Below, piece after piece: positions 14,685-26,071 of a stretch of 64,000 nt of DNA. The notes beneath the pieces are model-generated. The model was not told the DNA's origin, searched no databases, and saw only the letters and a list, made by a program, of their open reading frames with translations. How positions within the stretch are numbered: position 1 is the first letter of the stretch; every line of letters begins with the position of its first letter. Made by a program: the position numbers and the translations under genes. Source of the stretch: Holtermannia corniformis (lineage: Eukaryota; Basidiomycota; Tremellomycetes; Holtermanniales); assembly GCA_001599935.1 (NCBI GenBank), contig BCIJ01000016.1, positions 66,419-130,418 on the forward strand, written 5' to 3'.

Positions 14685-14729
14685 GTGGCGGGTAAAGACG
14701 TGGCGGGTAAAGACGTGGCGGGTAAAGAC
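14685..14729. repeat. Three tandem 15-bp units
   Basis: The unit GTGGCGGGTAAAGAC occurs three times without mismatch. It lies in the 390-base spacer between the Tc1 element and paralogue B, where I see no gene. Confidence 0.8.
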
Positions 14730-14900
14730 GTTTTGGCCTCTAACGAGGGCACAGAAACAGGGATGAGAACTGGACAAGAGGGAAAGAGAGAGAGAGCCAA
14801 GCCAGGAGGAGGGCGAGGGCGACGTCGCCGCTCGGCGTTATCTCGAATCGCCGGCATTAACACCCTTCGTCCCCGAACCAGTGTATGAGATTGGATCAGT

Positions 14901-15404
14901 CTAGGTGGCAGACCACTTGTGTCCACACTTGTCACACTCTGTCCACACGAGCCCTGCGCGACGGGTGGTGTCGGCCACCAGTATATGGTATTGCGGGTCA
15001 CAGTCGCATACCCCTGAAGGGCGCATCACCGCTGTGGAGGACCTTGAAAGCGTCAGCGAGGTGTCCACGTACTCTGCTCGGACAACGCACGATACAGCAG
15101 CAGGCGCTCTGGACCTCGAGTGCTGTGTTGACGTAGACTGTATTGGTCGACTGGGGTCCTGATTTGCTTCTTCGCGTCGCGCATAAGCCCCGCCGCTCGA
15201 TCGGCTGGCATGAGGGGTGTATGCTTCCCGATGATCGCTGAAGAAGCTAGTTTGTGGCGTACCAGGCGTGTACTTATACACTGCCTCGCGAGTTGCTCGG
15301 CATCGTGCGCAGGAATGTACCCGCCAATCCTGAGAGCAATCCGTCCTATAGCCAGTCGAGGAGCCGTCTAGATGATTGACGGGATAATACCCATGGGTGG
15401 ACAT
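14901..15404 (-). CDS. Small Cys-rich protein with CSxDWR motif, paralogue B
   Basis: Reading from the ATG at 15404 gives 167 residues; the frame stays open upstream to 15668, so the start is a choice. Near the N-terminus it has CSQDWRVHSCARCRATRE, matching CSHDWRLSSDCLECRR of paralogue A. It ends with CDCDPQYHILV and a CDKCGHKW knuckle. The middle is Ser/Arg-rich and low in conservation. Two pairs of CxxC-type cysteines suggest zinc binding. A possible 43-base intron near 15060-15100 would truncate the protein, so I kept the unspliced reading. No named family was recognised. Confidence 0.45.
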   Translation of the reverse strand: MSTHGYYPVNHLDGSSTGYRTDCSQDWRVHSCARCRATREAVYKYTPGTPQTSFFSDHREAYTPHASRSSGGAYARREEANQDPSRPIQSTSTQHSRSRAPAAVSCVVRAEYVDTSLTLSRSSTAVMRPSGVCDCDPQYHILVADTTRRAGLVWTECDKCGHKWSAT

Positions 15405-15863
15405 GTTGAATAGCGGAGAACCAGAGGGTGCACTATAACCCTCCCTGGGCCTTCTGCTTACCAGGTCCAATCTAACTGCATTCGAAGACTTGACACCCTT
15501 TGCTGGTCTGCTTATATGCGAGAACAATGGACATGTACATAAACACGGTCGTGGAAGACGAGAAACAGCTCGATGTGCCCTGGCTCGACGTGCTCGCAGG
15601 CACGGCACTGCTCTGTAGAGATGAGCCAGTTCTGCAACTTCAAGAGCTCCAGCAACGAGCCATGACAAGCATAGGACTACGCATACTCATTCTAGCTGTA
15701 GATACCGCTCATATGGTCATGCCGTCGTCGACAAGGATGTTGCGCACAGACGGTCAACGTGGCCGCCAAACAGATCAGCGGTGGATGAGAAGATTGCGGA
15801 CCTGCTAGCGGCCACCACGATGCCTTTCGCAATGTGAGGCATCTCCCTTCCAACACTAGCAGC
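15405..15863. other. Spacer between paralogue B and the GT31 gene
   Basis: No gene is supported here. The stretch should hold the divergent promoters of paralogue B (minus strand) and the glycosyltransferase (plus strand). Confidence 0.4.
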
Positions 15864-17249
15864 ATGCGCAGTCCCGGCTTGGTGCTCGCCCTGCCACGAC
15901 CTGTCCACTGGCAAGCGTCTCCGCCGCGTCGAGCGTTCCCGCGATGCGCCCTCGTGACGCTGGTGGTCGGCGGCGTGTTGCTGTGCATCCTTTGGCTCCC
16001 TGCTCGTCGACACCTTCCTCCCCAGCATCATATCAGCAACTGGTGGCTGTCCACCGCGCCTTCCGAGCTGCACCGATGGCCTTTTGTCAAGTTGCCACCG
16101 AACCCACCAGCCCGGCCGATCGACTCCCTCTTACTCGCTCCGCACCCCTCGACCCTTCCGGTCCCTCAGCTCACCAGGCCCGAATACGACAGCCAGCACC
16201 GTCTGGTATCTCCCGCACTGATCAAGATCCACACTTTCTCCATCACCAAGCACTTTGAACAGCGCTCGTTCCTTCGCCACCATGCGCGCCGTGGCATCCC
16301 GGCGCACCTCGCACACTTGGTCGAGTTCAAGTTTGTCATTGGTCATTCTGGCCATGCTTCCGACGAGCGTAAAGTCGAGGATGAACATGAGCGCTACGGA
16401 GATATCCTGAGGCTGGGCGTGCGTGAGAACATGAACAACGGCAAGAGCTACGAGTGGCTCAAGGCTGTCTGGCACGAAGTCGCCGAGGGAAGCGGTCGTC
16501 CGGCTCAGTTTGTCATGTACGTTCCGTTGGGTGCAGCACGCTCGCGCTGATCGGTGTGACAGGAAGGACGATGAAGATGTAAGCTCACTATCAGCTTCTG
16601 CCTCGGCTTACCCGCCAGACCCTGATTCTCCTGCCCGCTCTACTCGCCTTGGTAGAGACGCTCGATCCGACGCAGCCGACATACTTTGGTACCACACTCG
16701 GTCGTCATCTCGGATACTACCCCTACATGCAGGGTATGGCGTATGGCTTTGACTGGCGTACGGTAAGTTGTGCCAAATGAAATATGGGCTCGGCTGAACG
16801 ACCAGGTCGGCACGCTCGCTCTCGCAGACCTACCGCCAAAGCACTACACCCACCAGTGGGACGAAGACGCCATGATCGGCCAGCTGCTGCTATCCCTGCC
16901 ATCAAAGCCTGTCCTGAATCAATCACTGGCCGAGATGAAGGCTTCGACAGAGTTCACGCAGCCCGTGCCGCATAGCTTGCCAAGTCCGCACGAGCGCACA
17001 GGCCTCGTCCGCGTCGATTTCGGGAGACGGCTGGGTTACTGGATGCACTGGTATGTCATCAAGGCACTGTCGACAATCGGTTTGCACGCAATGAAAGATG
17101 AAGAGGTTGGTGGGCGACGGTTTCCGTGTTTAAGGCTGACGGCGCAGACGTACGCAAGGGTCCAAGCCGACATGCTCGCGCTGTACGAGCTCAAAGGTCA
17201 GAAGTACGAGTGGCAAGCGTCCGCACGGATCATGGCCATCGCTGGATGA
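15864..17249 (+). CDS. GT31-family glycosyltransferase (beta-1,3-galactosyltransferase-like)
   Basis: A type II Golgi membrane enzyme likely to transfer a hexose from UDP-sugar to glycans. Exons: 15864-16516, 16563-16578, 16619-16762, 16806-17105, 17148-17249, giving 404 residues. The N-terminus is cytosolic and basic, followed by one membrane anchor (VTLVVGGVLLCILWL) and a Pro-rich stem. The catalytic domain has FVIGH, ENMNNGKSYEWLKAVW, the acidic metal-binding motif KDDED, FGTTLGRHLGYYPYMQG, and THQWDEDAMIG. The acidic motif is encoded almost entirely by a 16-nt exon, so skipping it would abolish activity. I chose the ATG at 15864 because it gives a good anchor and no in-frame ATG lies closer. 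Confidence 0.85.
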
Positions 17250-17345
17250 TACGGGTGCTGGATGATACGGGAGCTAGCTAGGATGGACGCTGGGCGTAAT
17301 GTGTATAGCGATACAATGATACATAGTCTTGACCGAATGCAATGC

Positions 17346-19802
17346 TCACAGCGAAGCTTTGATGAACCCCTCTAGACCGCCGTTGACCCAAAGCTCTTGT
17401 ACACTGCGGCCAACCGCTCTAGCCTGGTACTCGCGTACGCCCTCGTTCGTCGTGACCTTGATCGCGCCCGCTTGGGTGCCAACCTCGATCCGCCAGCCCT
17501 TTGGCACAACCGTCAGATCGCCATCGACACCGCCTTTGCCGCGTTCGCCACCAAGGGCAAACTGCGCAGTCAGGTCCGTGACGAGCTCGGGGCACTCTAC
17601 GCAAATCAAGCCATTGTTGATCGCGTTGCGCTTGAAGATGTCGCCAAACGAGCCGGCGATCACGAGTGGGATCCCAGAGTGCTTGATGGCGGTCGCGGCT
17701 TGCTCGCGGGACGAACCCGTGCCAAAGTTGTATCCCGAGATGAGGATTGAGCCAGGGAAGGTGGTTGTCGGGGTGTTGTAGGCAGGAACGGGAGACGCAG
17801 GCGAAGTTGCTGCGCGGAGATCACGAACGATGCGGGCGAATTTGGGGTCGTAGTTTTCTGCGACGTGTGAGCTCTCTTCTTTCAAGAGCTGGAGAACTTA
17901 CCCATGACCACCTCAGCTTGCCGCTCGGGCGTAATGTCGTCCTGGTAAGTGTACTTGCCCGGGTACATGCCGTCCGTCGTGAGGTTGTCCTGGGGAGCAA
18001 AGACCAGGGCACCCTCAAAGTGTGTTGGGAAGCCGTCGAGGACAGGCTCCTCGACGCTCTTGGTTTCAGACGCCGCTTCGGCCGGCGTTTCAGTCAAAGT
18101 CACAACTGGGTGCTCGTACTTTGGCAACGAAGCCATGTCAAGAGCGTCCGGGCCGCAGATCGAGCCCTTGATGGCGCTCGCAGCGACGACGGCGGGGCTA
18201 GCAAGGTAGGCGATGGCCTCTGGGTGGCCCATTCGGCCCTTGTAATTCCGGTTCGTCGCACTGATGCCGACCTCGCCCTTCTCGAGCAGACCGACACCGA
18301 GACCGATGCATGGCCCACAGCCCGCCGGCAGTGTTTTGGCACCAGCGTCAACCAGCGCCTGCCAATCACCCGCCTCCTCGGCATCGCGCTGCACATTCGA
18401 CGAAGCGGCGGCAACGTAAAACTCGACGCCATCGGCAATCTTGCGCCCTCGCACGACGTCCGCGGCGGCCTTGAGATCCGATGCACGCGAGTTGGTGCAT
18501 GAGACGAGATACGCCTTGTTGATCAGAATGGGCGACTCCATGAGCTTGGGCAAAGCCGTGGCGACCTTGACCGAGTTGGGTCCTGAAATGTGAGGGACAA
18601 GAGTGGCCAAGTCTAGAGTCAGATGGGCAGAGTAGTGAGCTCCAGGGTCCGCAGCGATAGGGTTGGCTAGAGTCGCAGCCAGGCGGTCGGGGTTGAGCCG
18701 TGGGTGCGCATCGGACGCATGGGTGGGATCGGATGGGATAGGAAGAGGCGCTTGAGAGCTTGAACTAGGTTTGGAGAGGAAACGGCGGAGCTCGGCCTTC
18801 TTGAAGATGCCCTGATACCACTGCTCGAGCTTGCCATCGACAGGGAAGACGCCAGCGACCGCGCCCCACTCGGTCGTCATGTTTGCAATCGTCAAGCGCT
18901 CGTCGATGCTGAGGTGCTCAACACCGGATCCCACAAACTCGATAGCAGCGTTCAGGACTTCATCCTTGTTAAAGTTGCCGGCGAGAGCAACAATCACGTC
19001 CTTGCCAGTCACGCCAGGCGCCAAGCGGCCCTTGAGCTCGACCTTGACAATCCGGGGTATTTGCCACCAAAACTTGCCGGTTGCCCAGATGCCCCTGAGT
19101 GGGTCAGCGAGGGATCTCGGTGTGACTGTACTCATCGACTCACGCAGCGTCCGTCCTGTTACAACAGCTATCAGCACTACACTTGGGCCGCGTGCTATAC
19201 GGCAACTCACCTAACGATGGCCGTTCCGAGACAGCCGACACCACCATAGTGGTTCGAATGACTATCACTCGCTACCACCATCTTTCCAGGCCACGCATAT
19301 CCCTCCTCGACGACGATCTGATGCCCAATGCCCCGTCCAGCAGGGTAAAAATCGATTCCGTGTAGCTTTGCAAACGCCTCGATTTTCTCGTACTTTTTCA
19401 AGTTTGTTTCCGACTTGTTCTGCACGTCGTGGTCGAGGGTGATGATGGGCTGTCGGTTCGACAAGGGTGGCTTGGAGGACAGCGAAGTGAATCTGCAGCA
19501 GTCAGCTTGTGCGCTGCGTGCAGCCACTTTCGCACGTACTTGGAGATGACCGGACCCGTGTTGTCGTGTGTCATGCTGTCAATCTCAGCTCGGCCCCGCC
19601 AAAACCTGACCGCTTACACATGCTCCGGCTTGACCATGACATAGTCCCCGGCCTTGACCTTCTTGCCCACTGGCAAGTCGACGGCATAATTTTGCACAAT
19701 CTTCTCAATCAGCGTCTGGGGGTTGGATACGGTCGCATACGATCGCAGCGCCGGGAGGGTGCTTGACCGGAAGGCGAGATGACGGAGGCGCGTACGGAGC
19801 AT
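17346..19802 (-). CDS. LYS4: Mitochondrial homoaconitase
   Basis: Converts homocitrate to homoisocitrate via homoaconitate in the alpha-aminoadipate lysine pathway; a 4Fe-4S enzyme. Exons on the minus strand: 19802-19618, 19575-19540, 19492-19211, 19155-19144, 19094-17902, 17857-17346, giving 739 residues. The start is Arg-rich and fits a mitochondrial presequence. Diagnostic blocks: [24 protein letters not shown] with [12 protein letters not shown] (homoaconitase rather than LEU1), the cluster ligands in SCTNSR and AGCGPCIG, and the swivel domain [16 protein letters not shown]. The Cys residues needed for the cluster are present. Exon 4 is only 12 nt and encodes the TDAA turn. The gene converges with the GT31 gene, with 96 bases between stops. 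Confidence 0.93.
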
Positions 19803-20114
19803 TGCAAAGTCGCTGCTGCTGACGTTGTCTCGCTACCGAGCTGCCGTCGACCTTCCAAAAAGTCGATGCGAGTCAATCACCAATAACGTGGCAGGGTTTT
19901 GCATCTCAACAGGCGCGCAGAAGGCGTGCGAAGAGCCACGTGGCTACAGAAGGCGTGCGGAGTGGCCAGTGTGGCAATTCCGCGCACGGCCGATGATGGC
20001 CTTCTGCACGATGCGGCCTAGGTTACAAAGGACATGCAAGAGAAGGCTTGCCATCGCATGCGCTGGGGTATAAACGCGTATCGATGAACCATTGCACCCT
20101 CTCACTCTACACCG
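19803..20114. promoter_or_regulatory. Divergent promoter region of LYS4 and the small membrane gene
   Basis: A 312-base intergenic stretch without open coding. A TATAAA at 20069-20074 sits 41 bases before the ATG of the small plus-strand gene. No equally clear TATA was seen for LYS4. The string GAAGGCGTGCG occurs twice (about 19920 and 19950). Confidence 0.5.
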
Positions 20115-20360
20115 ATGTCGAACCAGTCGAGCAACCCGTCAACCGCCACTGACTCCGAACAGGGCAACCCGCTCACCCAGCAAGGGCAAGGTTCGCAAAC
20201 GACAGACAAGCAGACACGCTGGCAAAGTCTTGAGCCGTGGCAGCGAACGTGTCTTACGTGCGGTGCGATAGTCGGCGTAGCAGCGATCGCGGCAAGCGTT
20301 CCCAGTGCACTGATCTACTGCTACGCTCACGACGACAAGTGTTGGCGCAAGCCTGACTAG
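20115..20360 (+). CDS. Small single-span membrane protein, unknown
   Basis: An 81-residue intronless frame preceded by a TATAAA 41 bases upstream. The first 45 residues are polar (Gln, Ser, Thr). They are followed by a Cys-containing amphipathic part (WQRTCLTCGAIVG) running into a hydrophobic span (VGVAAIAASVPSALIYCYA) and a short charged tail ending in Asp. It would be a tail-region membrane protein of unknown role. Support is the promoter signal and the coherent topology; I recognise no family. Confidence 0.5.
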   Translation: MSNQSSNPSTATDSEQGNPLTQQGQGSQTTDKQTRWQSLEPWQRTCLTCGAIVGVAAIAASVPSALIYCYAHDDKCWRKPD

Positions 20361-20583
20361 GCGATGGGTAGCGTCACTTTGATTCAACCGTAACACTATT
20401 GTAGTCTAGCCGGTGATGTAATGATCGACTGAACTCATAGCGATGATGCATCCGGGCAGGCGCGACCAGGTGGCATGTAACATTCTCAAGTACATTGGTA
20501 GCAGGGCATTAGCTGCATGCATGCTTGACTACGTTTATGCTATCCATCACGGTGCGCCAGCGCATCGCGGCACACATGCAAAT

Positions 20584-22680
20584 CTATACTTCACTGCTCG
20601 TCTCGTCCTCACTCTTGACCGGGTGCAACCCGCGGTCCACGACGCCACTTCGTCCTCTACCATTCGCAAACCAGCTAGCAAAGCCCGCAACCGCGCCCTC
20701 GGGGTCAGTCTTGTAGCCCATCAGGTAGCCCTGCAGAGCTGCAACGCTGATCGTGTGTTCTGGCACGCGAGCAGCAAACTCTTGAGCAAGCGCTGGGACC
20801 GCGCGTGAAGTCTTCTCGGTTGCAGGCGATGTAGGATAGGCTGTAAAGCTCTCGGAGAGAGGTGAATTGGAGGATGGGTAAAAGTGGAGGAAGAGATCAC
20901 GCGCTTGCTGGCTGTTTGCGTGCCGGAACTCGACCCAAACGTCGGTGCGACCTAGTCCATGTGTCAATCCCTCGAGTGCGCGTTGTACACGAACTCACCT
21001 GGTCGAGCAAGGGCTTCATCGATCAACTCTACGTGGTTGCTGCGATGCGATTCAGTCTTAACGCCTTGATTGAAATCACCGACGCACGTTGTGGCAAAGA
21101 TCAAACGGCCCTCCGATGCTTGCACTCCATCGATCGCGTTCAAGAGACCTGAAAAGGTGACGCCAGCTGCCGCATCGCCCCGACCGGCCTCTTGTGACGG
21201 CGCCTCGGTGGCCGAGGTTCTACTCTTGAACGCGCTGTCACTGCAGCCCTGTCAGTCCTGGTAATGAAGACCTCAGGGCAGCACGCACATGTCCTCCATC
21301 AGGAGGATGCTACGGGCGGGGCAGGTTGACATGAGGTTGTCGAGAGCCGCGTCATCCAGCCTTGTTCAGATGTCAGCATTACATCAGGACGTTGGACTTC
21401 TTACCCCTTGAGCGATAAGTTTACCACCGAGATCTCAAGACCCAGCTCGCCAGCGAGCGCCGAGACTGTACAGATGTCAACTATGCGCAAGCCGCCGGGA
21501 GTCGTGAACGTACTGAGAGAAGTCTTGCCTGAGCCGGGTTTGCCGTGTAAGAGATAGCCGCGGCGATGCGGGATGCCTGACTGCGCTTAGCCCAACGCGG
21601 GGTCTGAGTCGCAACGCGCACCTCGCTCGGCATACCACTGCTTGGCCTTTAAAAAGTCCCGGACATCCTTGAGCAGTCCCTCCTTGACGCCGTTCGGCAG
21701 GATGATGGAGCTCAGAGGACGCTTGGTGCGCGAAGTGCTATGTCGCCAGAATTGGCAGTTGCTTCTATAACGTATGGTCAGTCTGTTGAACAGATGCTCG
21801 AGGTGTTTGACACACGAGTCGACAGTCCAGATGGCAAGGTTACCCATGTCTTGCAGCTTGTGCTCCTTACGTGCCTGCGCCAGTAGCCGATGGATAACGT
21901 CCTGAGTTCGCGAATAGACACTGTAGAATGCTCGTCAGTGTAGACCTGGCCACGAGCCAGAGTGCAACTCATGATTGTGAGGTCTTCGCTAGGATCGCCC
22001 ATGTCCCACTTCTTCTGCGTTCGCGTTACATAAACCGTCTTACCCTCAAACTTGACGGTCTGCGTTTGATCTGGTCGAGAATCAGTGCCTTTTGCGAGCG
22101 GCGCGGGGTCGAAACTAACCATACCACGGAGCAATCTCTTCAAACTCTGCATCGTCTCCTTCTCCAAGCAGCATGCCGTCGTCCGAGTAGCTTTCGCTCA
22201 ATCTCAGGTGACGCATCATTCCCCGAGGTCGCCGCCCCGAGACTTGGCGGACGGAGAACTCGCGTGCATCGTTTGAGAAAGATGTCCTAGAAGCCAGCCA
22301 GGTGATCAGGTGGTCGTAAGAGGGCGAAGTGTCCGGGATGTGAGCCGTGATGGTGATGGCTATCGAAAGCGTACTGTTTCAGCCTCGACTCGGCGCTGCC
22401 ACTCTGACGCACCGCGCCAAACCTCGTCATACGCCCACCAGACGAGACGACGTGCGAATTCGACAGCGCCGCCGACCACAATCAGCTTGAGTGCATCACT
22501 GATCGCTGGTACCGAGAGCGTGAAAGAGTCGTGGAGAAAGTTGAAGATTGGCGAGATGAAACGCGGGACGCGCGTCGGCGGGAGGTATAGGTCCTGCTCA
22601 ACTTGCGGCGCGAGGCTGTGCGGCGTCGACACGAGAGCGGCTCTGGTTTTCGACGGACCCAGTCCAGCATCTGTCAGCAT
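20584..22680 (-). CDS. BCS1-like AAA+ ATPase
   Basis: The family includes the mitochondrial inner-membrane translocase that inserts the Rieske protein into complex III; in fungi many paralogues exist, so the exact substrate is open. Eleven exons from 22680-22413 to 20951-20584 give 539 residues. Order: an N-terminal hydrophobic segment ([20 protein letters not shown]), the BCS1-N domain ([11 protein letters not shown] ... FSVRQVSG), the [15 protein letters not shown] junction, Walker [10 protein letters not shown], Walker B ILLMEDID, sensor [19 protein letters not shown], and the lid domain. Two acceptors had to be chosen with care: the one at 21240 restores the Walker B Asp, and one intron (21087-21040) removes 48 in-frame bases that would otherwise interrupt the sensor motif. 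The long Glu/Pro-rich tail is unusual for Rieske-type BCS1. Confidence 0.85.
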
Positions 22681-22866
22681 GTCTGGCGATCCCGCCTGCC
22701 TCGTTGGGTGCTGCTATCGCTGTATGCGTTTGAGGCTGTATAACTCGGTGACTTGCTACTCGGCCGTGCCTGATTACCGCTGATCACGTGACAGCCCCGA
22801 TTGCCCGACCCGACCGGAGCATCCGCCGCGCTAGTTTCAAAAGGTTGGGTGACCACTCTACATGGG

Positions 22867-23760
22867 ATGGCGACCCCAGCGCTGCCGACACTCAAAGCGC
22901 TCTCCCTCACCCACGTCCTCTGTACGTCGACCACCCATGCGCAGATAGCCCCAGAACGCAGTCGCTGATGGCCCTGGCAACTCTACAGACGACCCTGATC
23001 ACCCCCTGTCCCTACCTTTGTCACTCGCGACCCTCCTTCCCCTGTTCCTGTTCTCGCATCACGTCTCTGTCCTGCTCGTCACACGGCGACTAACCGCGCT
23101 GCACCTGCTGATAGGGCAGTTGGCCAATGAAGTGCTGAGCTTGGCTCTCAAGCGTCAATGGCGCGCCGATCGTCCCTTGCGGCACTTCAAAGGCAGCTAC
23201 AGCGTCGAGTATGAAGCCCTCATGAGCGGCTATGGGATGCCGAGCTCGCATGCGCAATTCATGGGCTTCCTGATCGCCTGGAGCTTTGGGTTTGTGCTGT
23301 TTGTAATGGGCCGGCAAGCGCACACGCCTCGCACAAGCACAATGGACAAGGTCCGCAAGATCAGAGAGGCAGTATTCCTTACCGGCTTGGCCGGTGTATC
23401 GGGGCTCGTATGCTACTCACGGTATGTGTTTTTCATCTAGCAAGCCCGAGCTAAACCCCGATTAGCTGGCATCTGCAATACCATTCGCCCGTACAGATCG
23501 TAGTCGGGCTGGTGATCGGCTTGGCTGTTGGTACCATGTGGATCTTTGTGACAGAGATCATCCCATTGCAAAGACCATCATCGACCCTGGGCGCCGTTCG
23601 TCGGCAAGAGGAGAGCTTATGGCGACTCGTGGGCGGAACGGGCGGTTTTGGCTTTGGCGGGAATCACGGCGGATGGCTCGAGCCAGAGCATACTCCGTCG
23701 TCAGCCATAGTTGGGTCTTCCCAAGCCCCTAGCATGGAACACAACAAAAAGCAGATATGA
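22867..23760 (+). CDS. CAX4: Dolichyl pyrophosphate phosphatase (PAP2 family)
   Basis: Removes a phosphate from dolichyl pyrophosphate on the luminal side of the ER so dolichol can be recycled for N-glycosylation. Exons 22867-22921, 22989-23421, 23466-23760; 260 residues, typical length. The N-terminus (LSLTHVLYDDPDHPLSLPLS) matches the family. Four hydrophobic spans are visible. The phosphatase motifs are KRQWRADRP, YGMPSSHAQF and SRWHLQYHSPVQIVVG, with catalytic His in the second and third. The C-terminal 50 residues are Gly/Ser-rich and not conserved. It shares a 186-base divergent promoter with the BCS1-like gene. Confidence 0.9.
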
Positions 23761-24046
23761 ACCAAGTGTTCATTCATATTGGTGACAATCCTCGCCGTGC
23801 GCTTCGCTTGTAGCTGCCCACTCGCATCACTCCAACTCTGCATACAACAATGTCTGCTCGCGCCGGTCAGCTGCAGGACGGCTGACAGACCTTACACCGC
23901 GTCGTTGACGACAGACGATCGGCACCGGCCTATTTGCACCGCGACGATCTGCCGGGGCCACCCGACTTTCTTTGCCATCGCCATAGTCGTTTAACGACTT
24001 GCTTGAGGCTCACTTGGTTCTCTCAAACTAGGTGTCAGTAGTCGGA

Positions 24047-25979
24047 ATGGCCTCTTCCTCACGTCACATCCTCCGGCAACTCGCGCGGACACGGCCGCAA
24101 CCGCGTGTCACCGCCCGGGCGGCCATCCGAGCACCTGCAACTGCCCGCTTCGCGTCGACGCTCCCGCCACGGGCCGCAGAGTTTACCAAGCCGGAAGCAC
24201 GACACGTCAAGGAGCTCCGAGCTCTGCTGTCATCGCAAGGCTCGTTGCTGTCGACGCTCGACGACACGGCCACCGCCGATGAGCTCAAGGCGTTCAACGA
24301 CGACTGGATGAACAAGTATCACGGCAAGGGGCCGATCGTCGTCAAGCCCAAGACGACCGAGGAGGTGTCAAAGGTCATGAAGTACTGCTATGACAACGGC
24401 TTGGCTGTCGTACCACAAGGTGGCAACACGGGTCTAGTCGGTACGTCGAGATGCAACTCACCGACTTTGCCGCTGTAGCTGACAAAGACCAGGCGGGTCC
24501 AACCCGGTACACGACGAGATCATCCTCAACCTCGCCAATTTGAATCAGATTCGATCATTCGACGAGGTCAGCGGCGTTCTGACCGCCGATGCCGGTGTCA
24601 TCCTCGAGGCTGCCGACACGTACCTCGCGGACCGTGGGTTCATCTTCCCGCTCGACCTTGGAGCCAAGGGGTCATGTCAGATCGGTGGTAACGTCGCTAC
24701 AAACGCTGGTGGCTTGCGATTGCTGCGTTATGGTAGTCTGCATGGCAGTGTCTTGGGTCTCGAGGTTGTGTTGCCGGATGGCCGGATATGGGACTCGCTC
24801 GGTGGCCTGCGCAAAGACAACACGGGTGCGTGGCAATATACGATGTGAAAGAGGAGTGACTGAGCCTCGATAGGCTTCGACATGAAGCAGCTGTTCATCG
24901 GCAGTGAAGGCACAATCGGCATCATCACGGCGATCTCCATCCTCGCCCCTCGTCGGCCAACTGTGAGTCCGAGCTGGGTTGGTCTAAGCTGAATCGGTTA
25001 GGCCATGAACGTTGCCGTCTTCTCCTTACCATCGTACGAGGCCGTACAAACCGTCTTCAACGAGACAAAGGGCAAGCTGGGCGAGATCCTGTCCGCCTTT
25101 GAGTTCTTCGACCGTCAGGCGTACAGCCTCGTCAAGAAGCACCAGGAGGAGAACGGACACGAAGTCAAGCAGGTCTTTGAGACAGAGGGGGACTTTTACG
25201 TCCTGATCGAGACCGGTGGCAGCAACGCCGACCACGATGAAGAGGTGAGCTGCGCGATCCGCATTCCTAAAATGACGCTGACGATGGTGCGCAGAAACTC
25301 ACCAGTCTGCTTGAGCACCTCTTGGAGAACGAGATGATTCTCGACGGCGTCTTGGCGCAGGACACGACTCAGTTCCACTCGCTCTGGCAGCTCCGCGAGC
25401 TTGTGCCCGAGTCGGCAGGCAAGGCCGGCTCGGTATACAAGTACGACTTGTCGGTACCGGTACCGAAGATGTACAGCCTGGTCGAGGACATGCGCGTGCG
25501 TCTGCGCGAAGCCGATCTACTTCGCGGGGATGGCGGGCAGGGTGGTCGGATCAGGCACTTGACTGGCTACGGCCACATCGGTGATGGTCAGTAACCCTGT
25601 CAAAGACGCGCGAGGGGAGCTCAGACAATCATCAGGTAACTTGCATATCAACATTGTGGCCGACAAGTACGACCCAGAGATCGAAAAGGTCATCGAGCCC
25701 TATGTGTACGAGCTTGTTGGTCAGTCGCTTTGATGCGGTCGTCGGAGCTCAACGCTGATTGACTGCAGCCAAGCAAAGAGGTTCCATCTCTGCGGAACAT
25801 GGTCTTGGTCCGTTTTGGGGGCTTCTCAGCACGAGCACGCAAGCTGACTCACTTCAGGTCTCATGAAAGCGCCTTACATTGGCTACTCGAAAAACGAGAC
25901 GAGCATCGAGCTCATGCGACAGATGAAGAAACTGTTCGACCCCAAGGGCCTGCTCAACCCGTACAAGTACATTGTATGA
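24047..25979 (+). CDS. D-2-hydroxyglutarate / D-lactate dehydrogenase (FAD, Dld2-type)
   Basis: Oxidises D-2-hydroxyglutarate, and in some fungi D-lactate, using FAD; mitochondrial. Exons: 24047-24440, 24493-24825, 24874-24962, 25002-25244, 25295-25586, 25636-25719, 25769-25807, 25858-25979; 531 residues. The first 40 residues are Arg/Ala-rich with no acid, a mitochondrial presequence. The FAD-binding-4 domain carries [16 protein letters not shown] and [10 protein letters not shown]; then comes [12 protein letters not shown], and the C-terminal domain has [13 protein letters not shown] and SAEHGLGLMK. Spacing and these motifs match Dld2/D2HGDH better than glycolate oxidase or ALO. An upstream in-frame GTG is not needed. 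Confidence 0.92.
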
Positions 25980-26071
25980 TTGCGTTAGATGCAATCGATT
26001 GCCATGCCGGTTTCGTCGCCAAGTGCAGGAGTTGCCCCAGGTCGCACATCGTAGCGCGCGAGCCTGCTGCA

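Noticed and set aside
17397..18502. Plus-strand frames of 117 and 251 codons over LYS4
   Set aside because: Antisense shadows of the strongly conserved homoaconitase exons.
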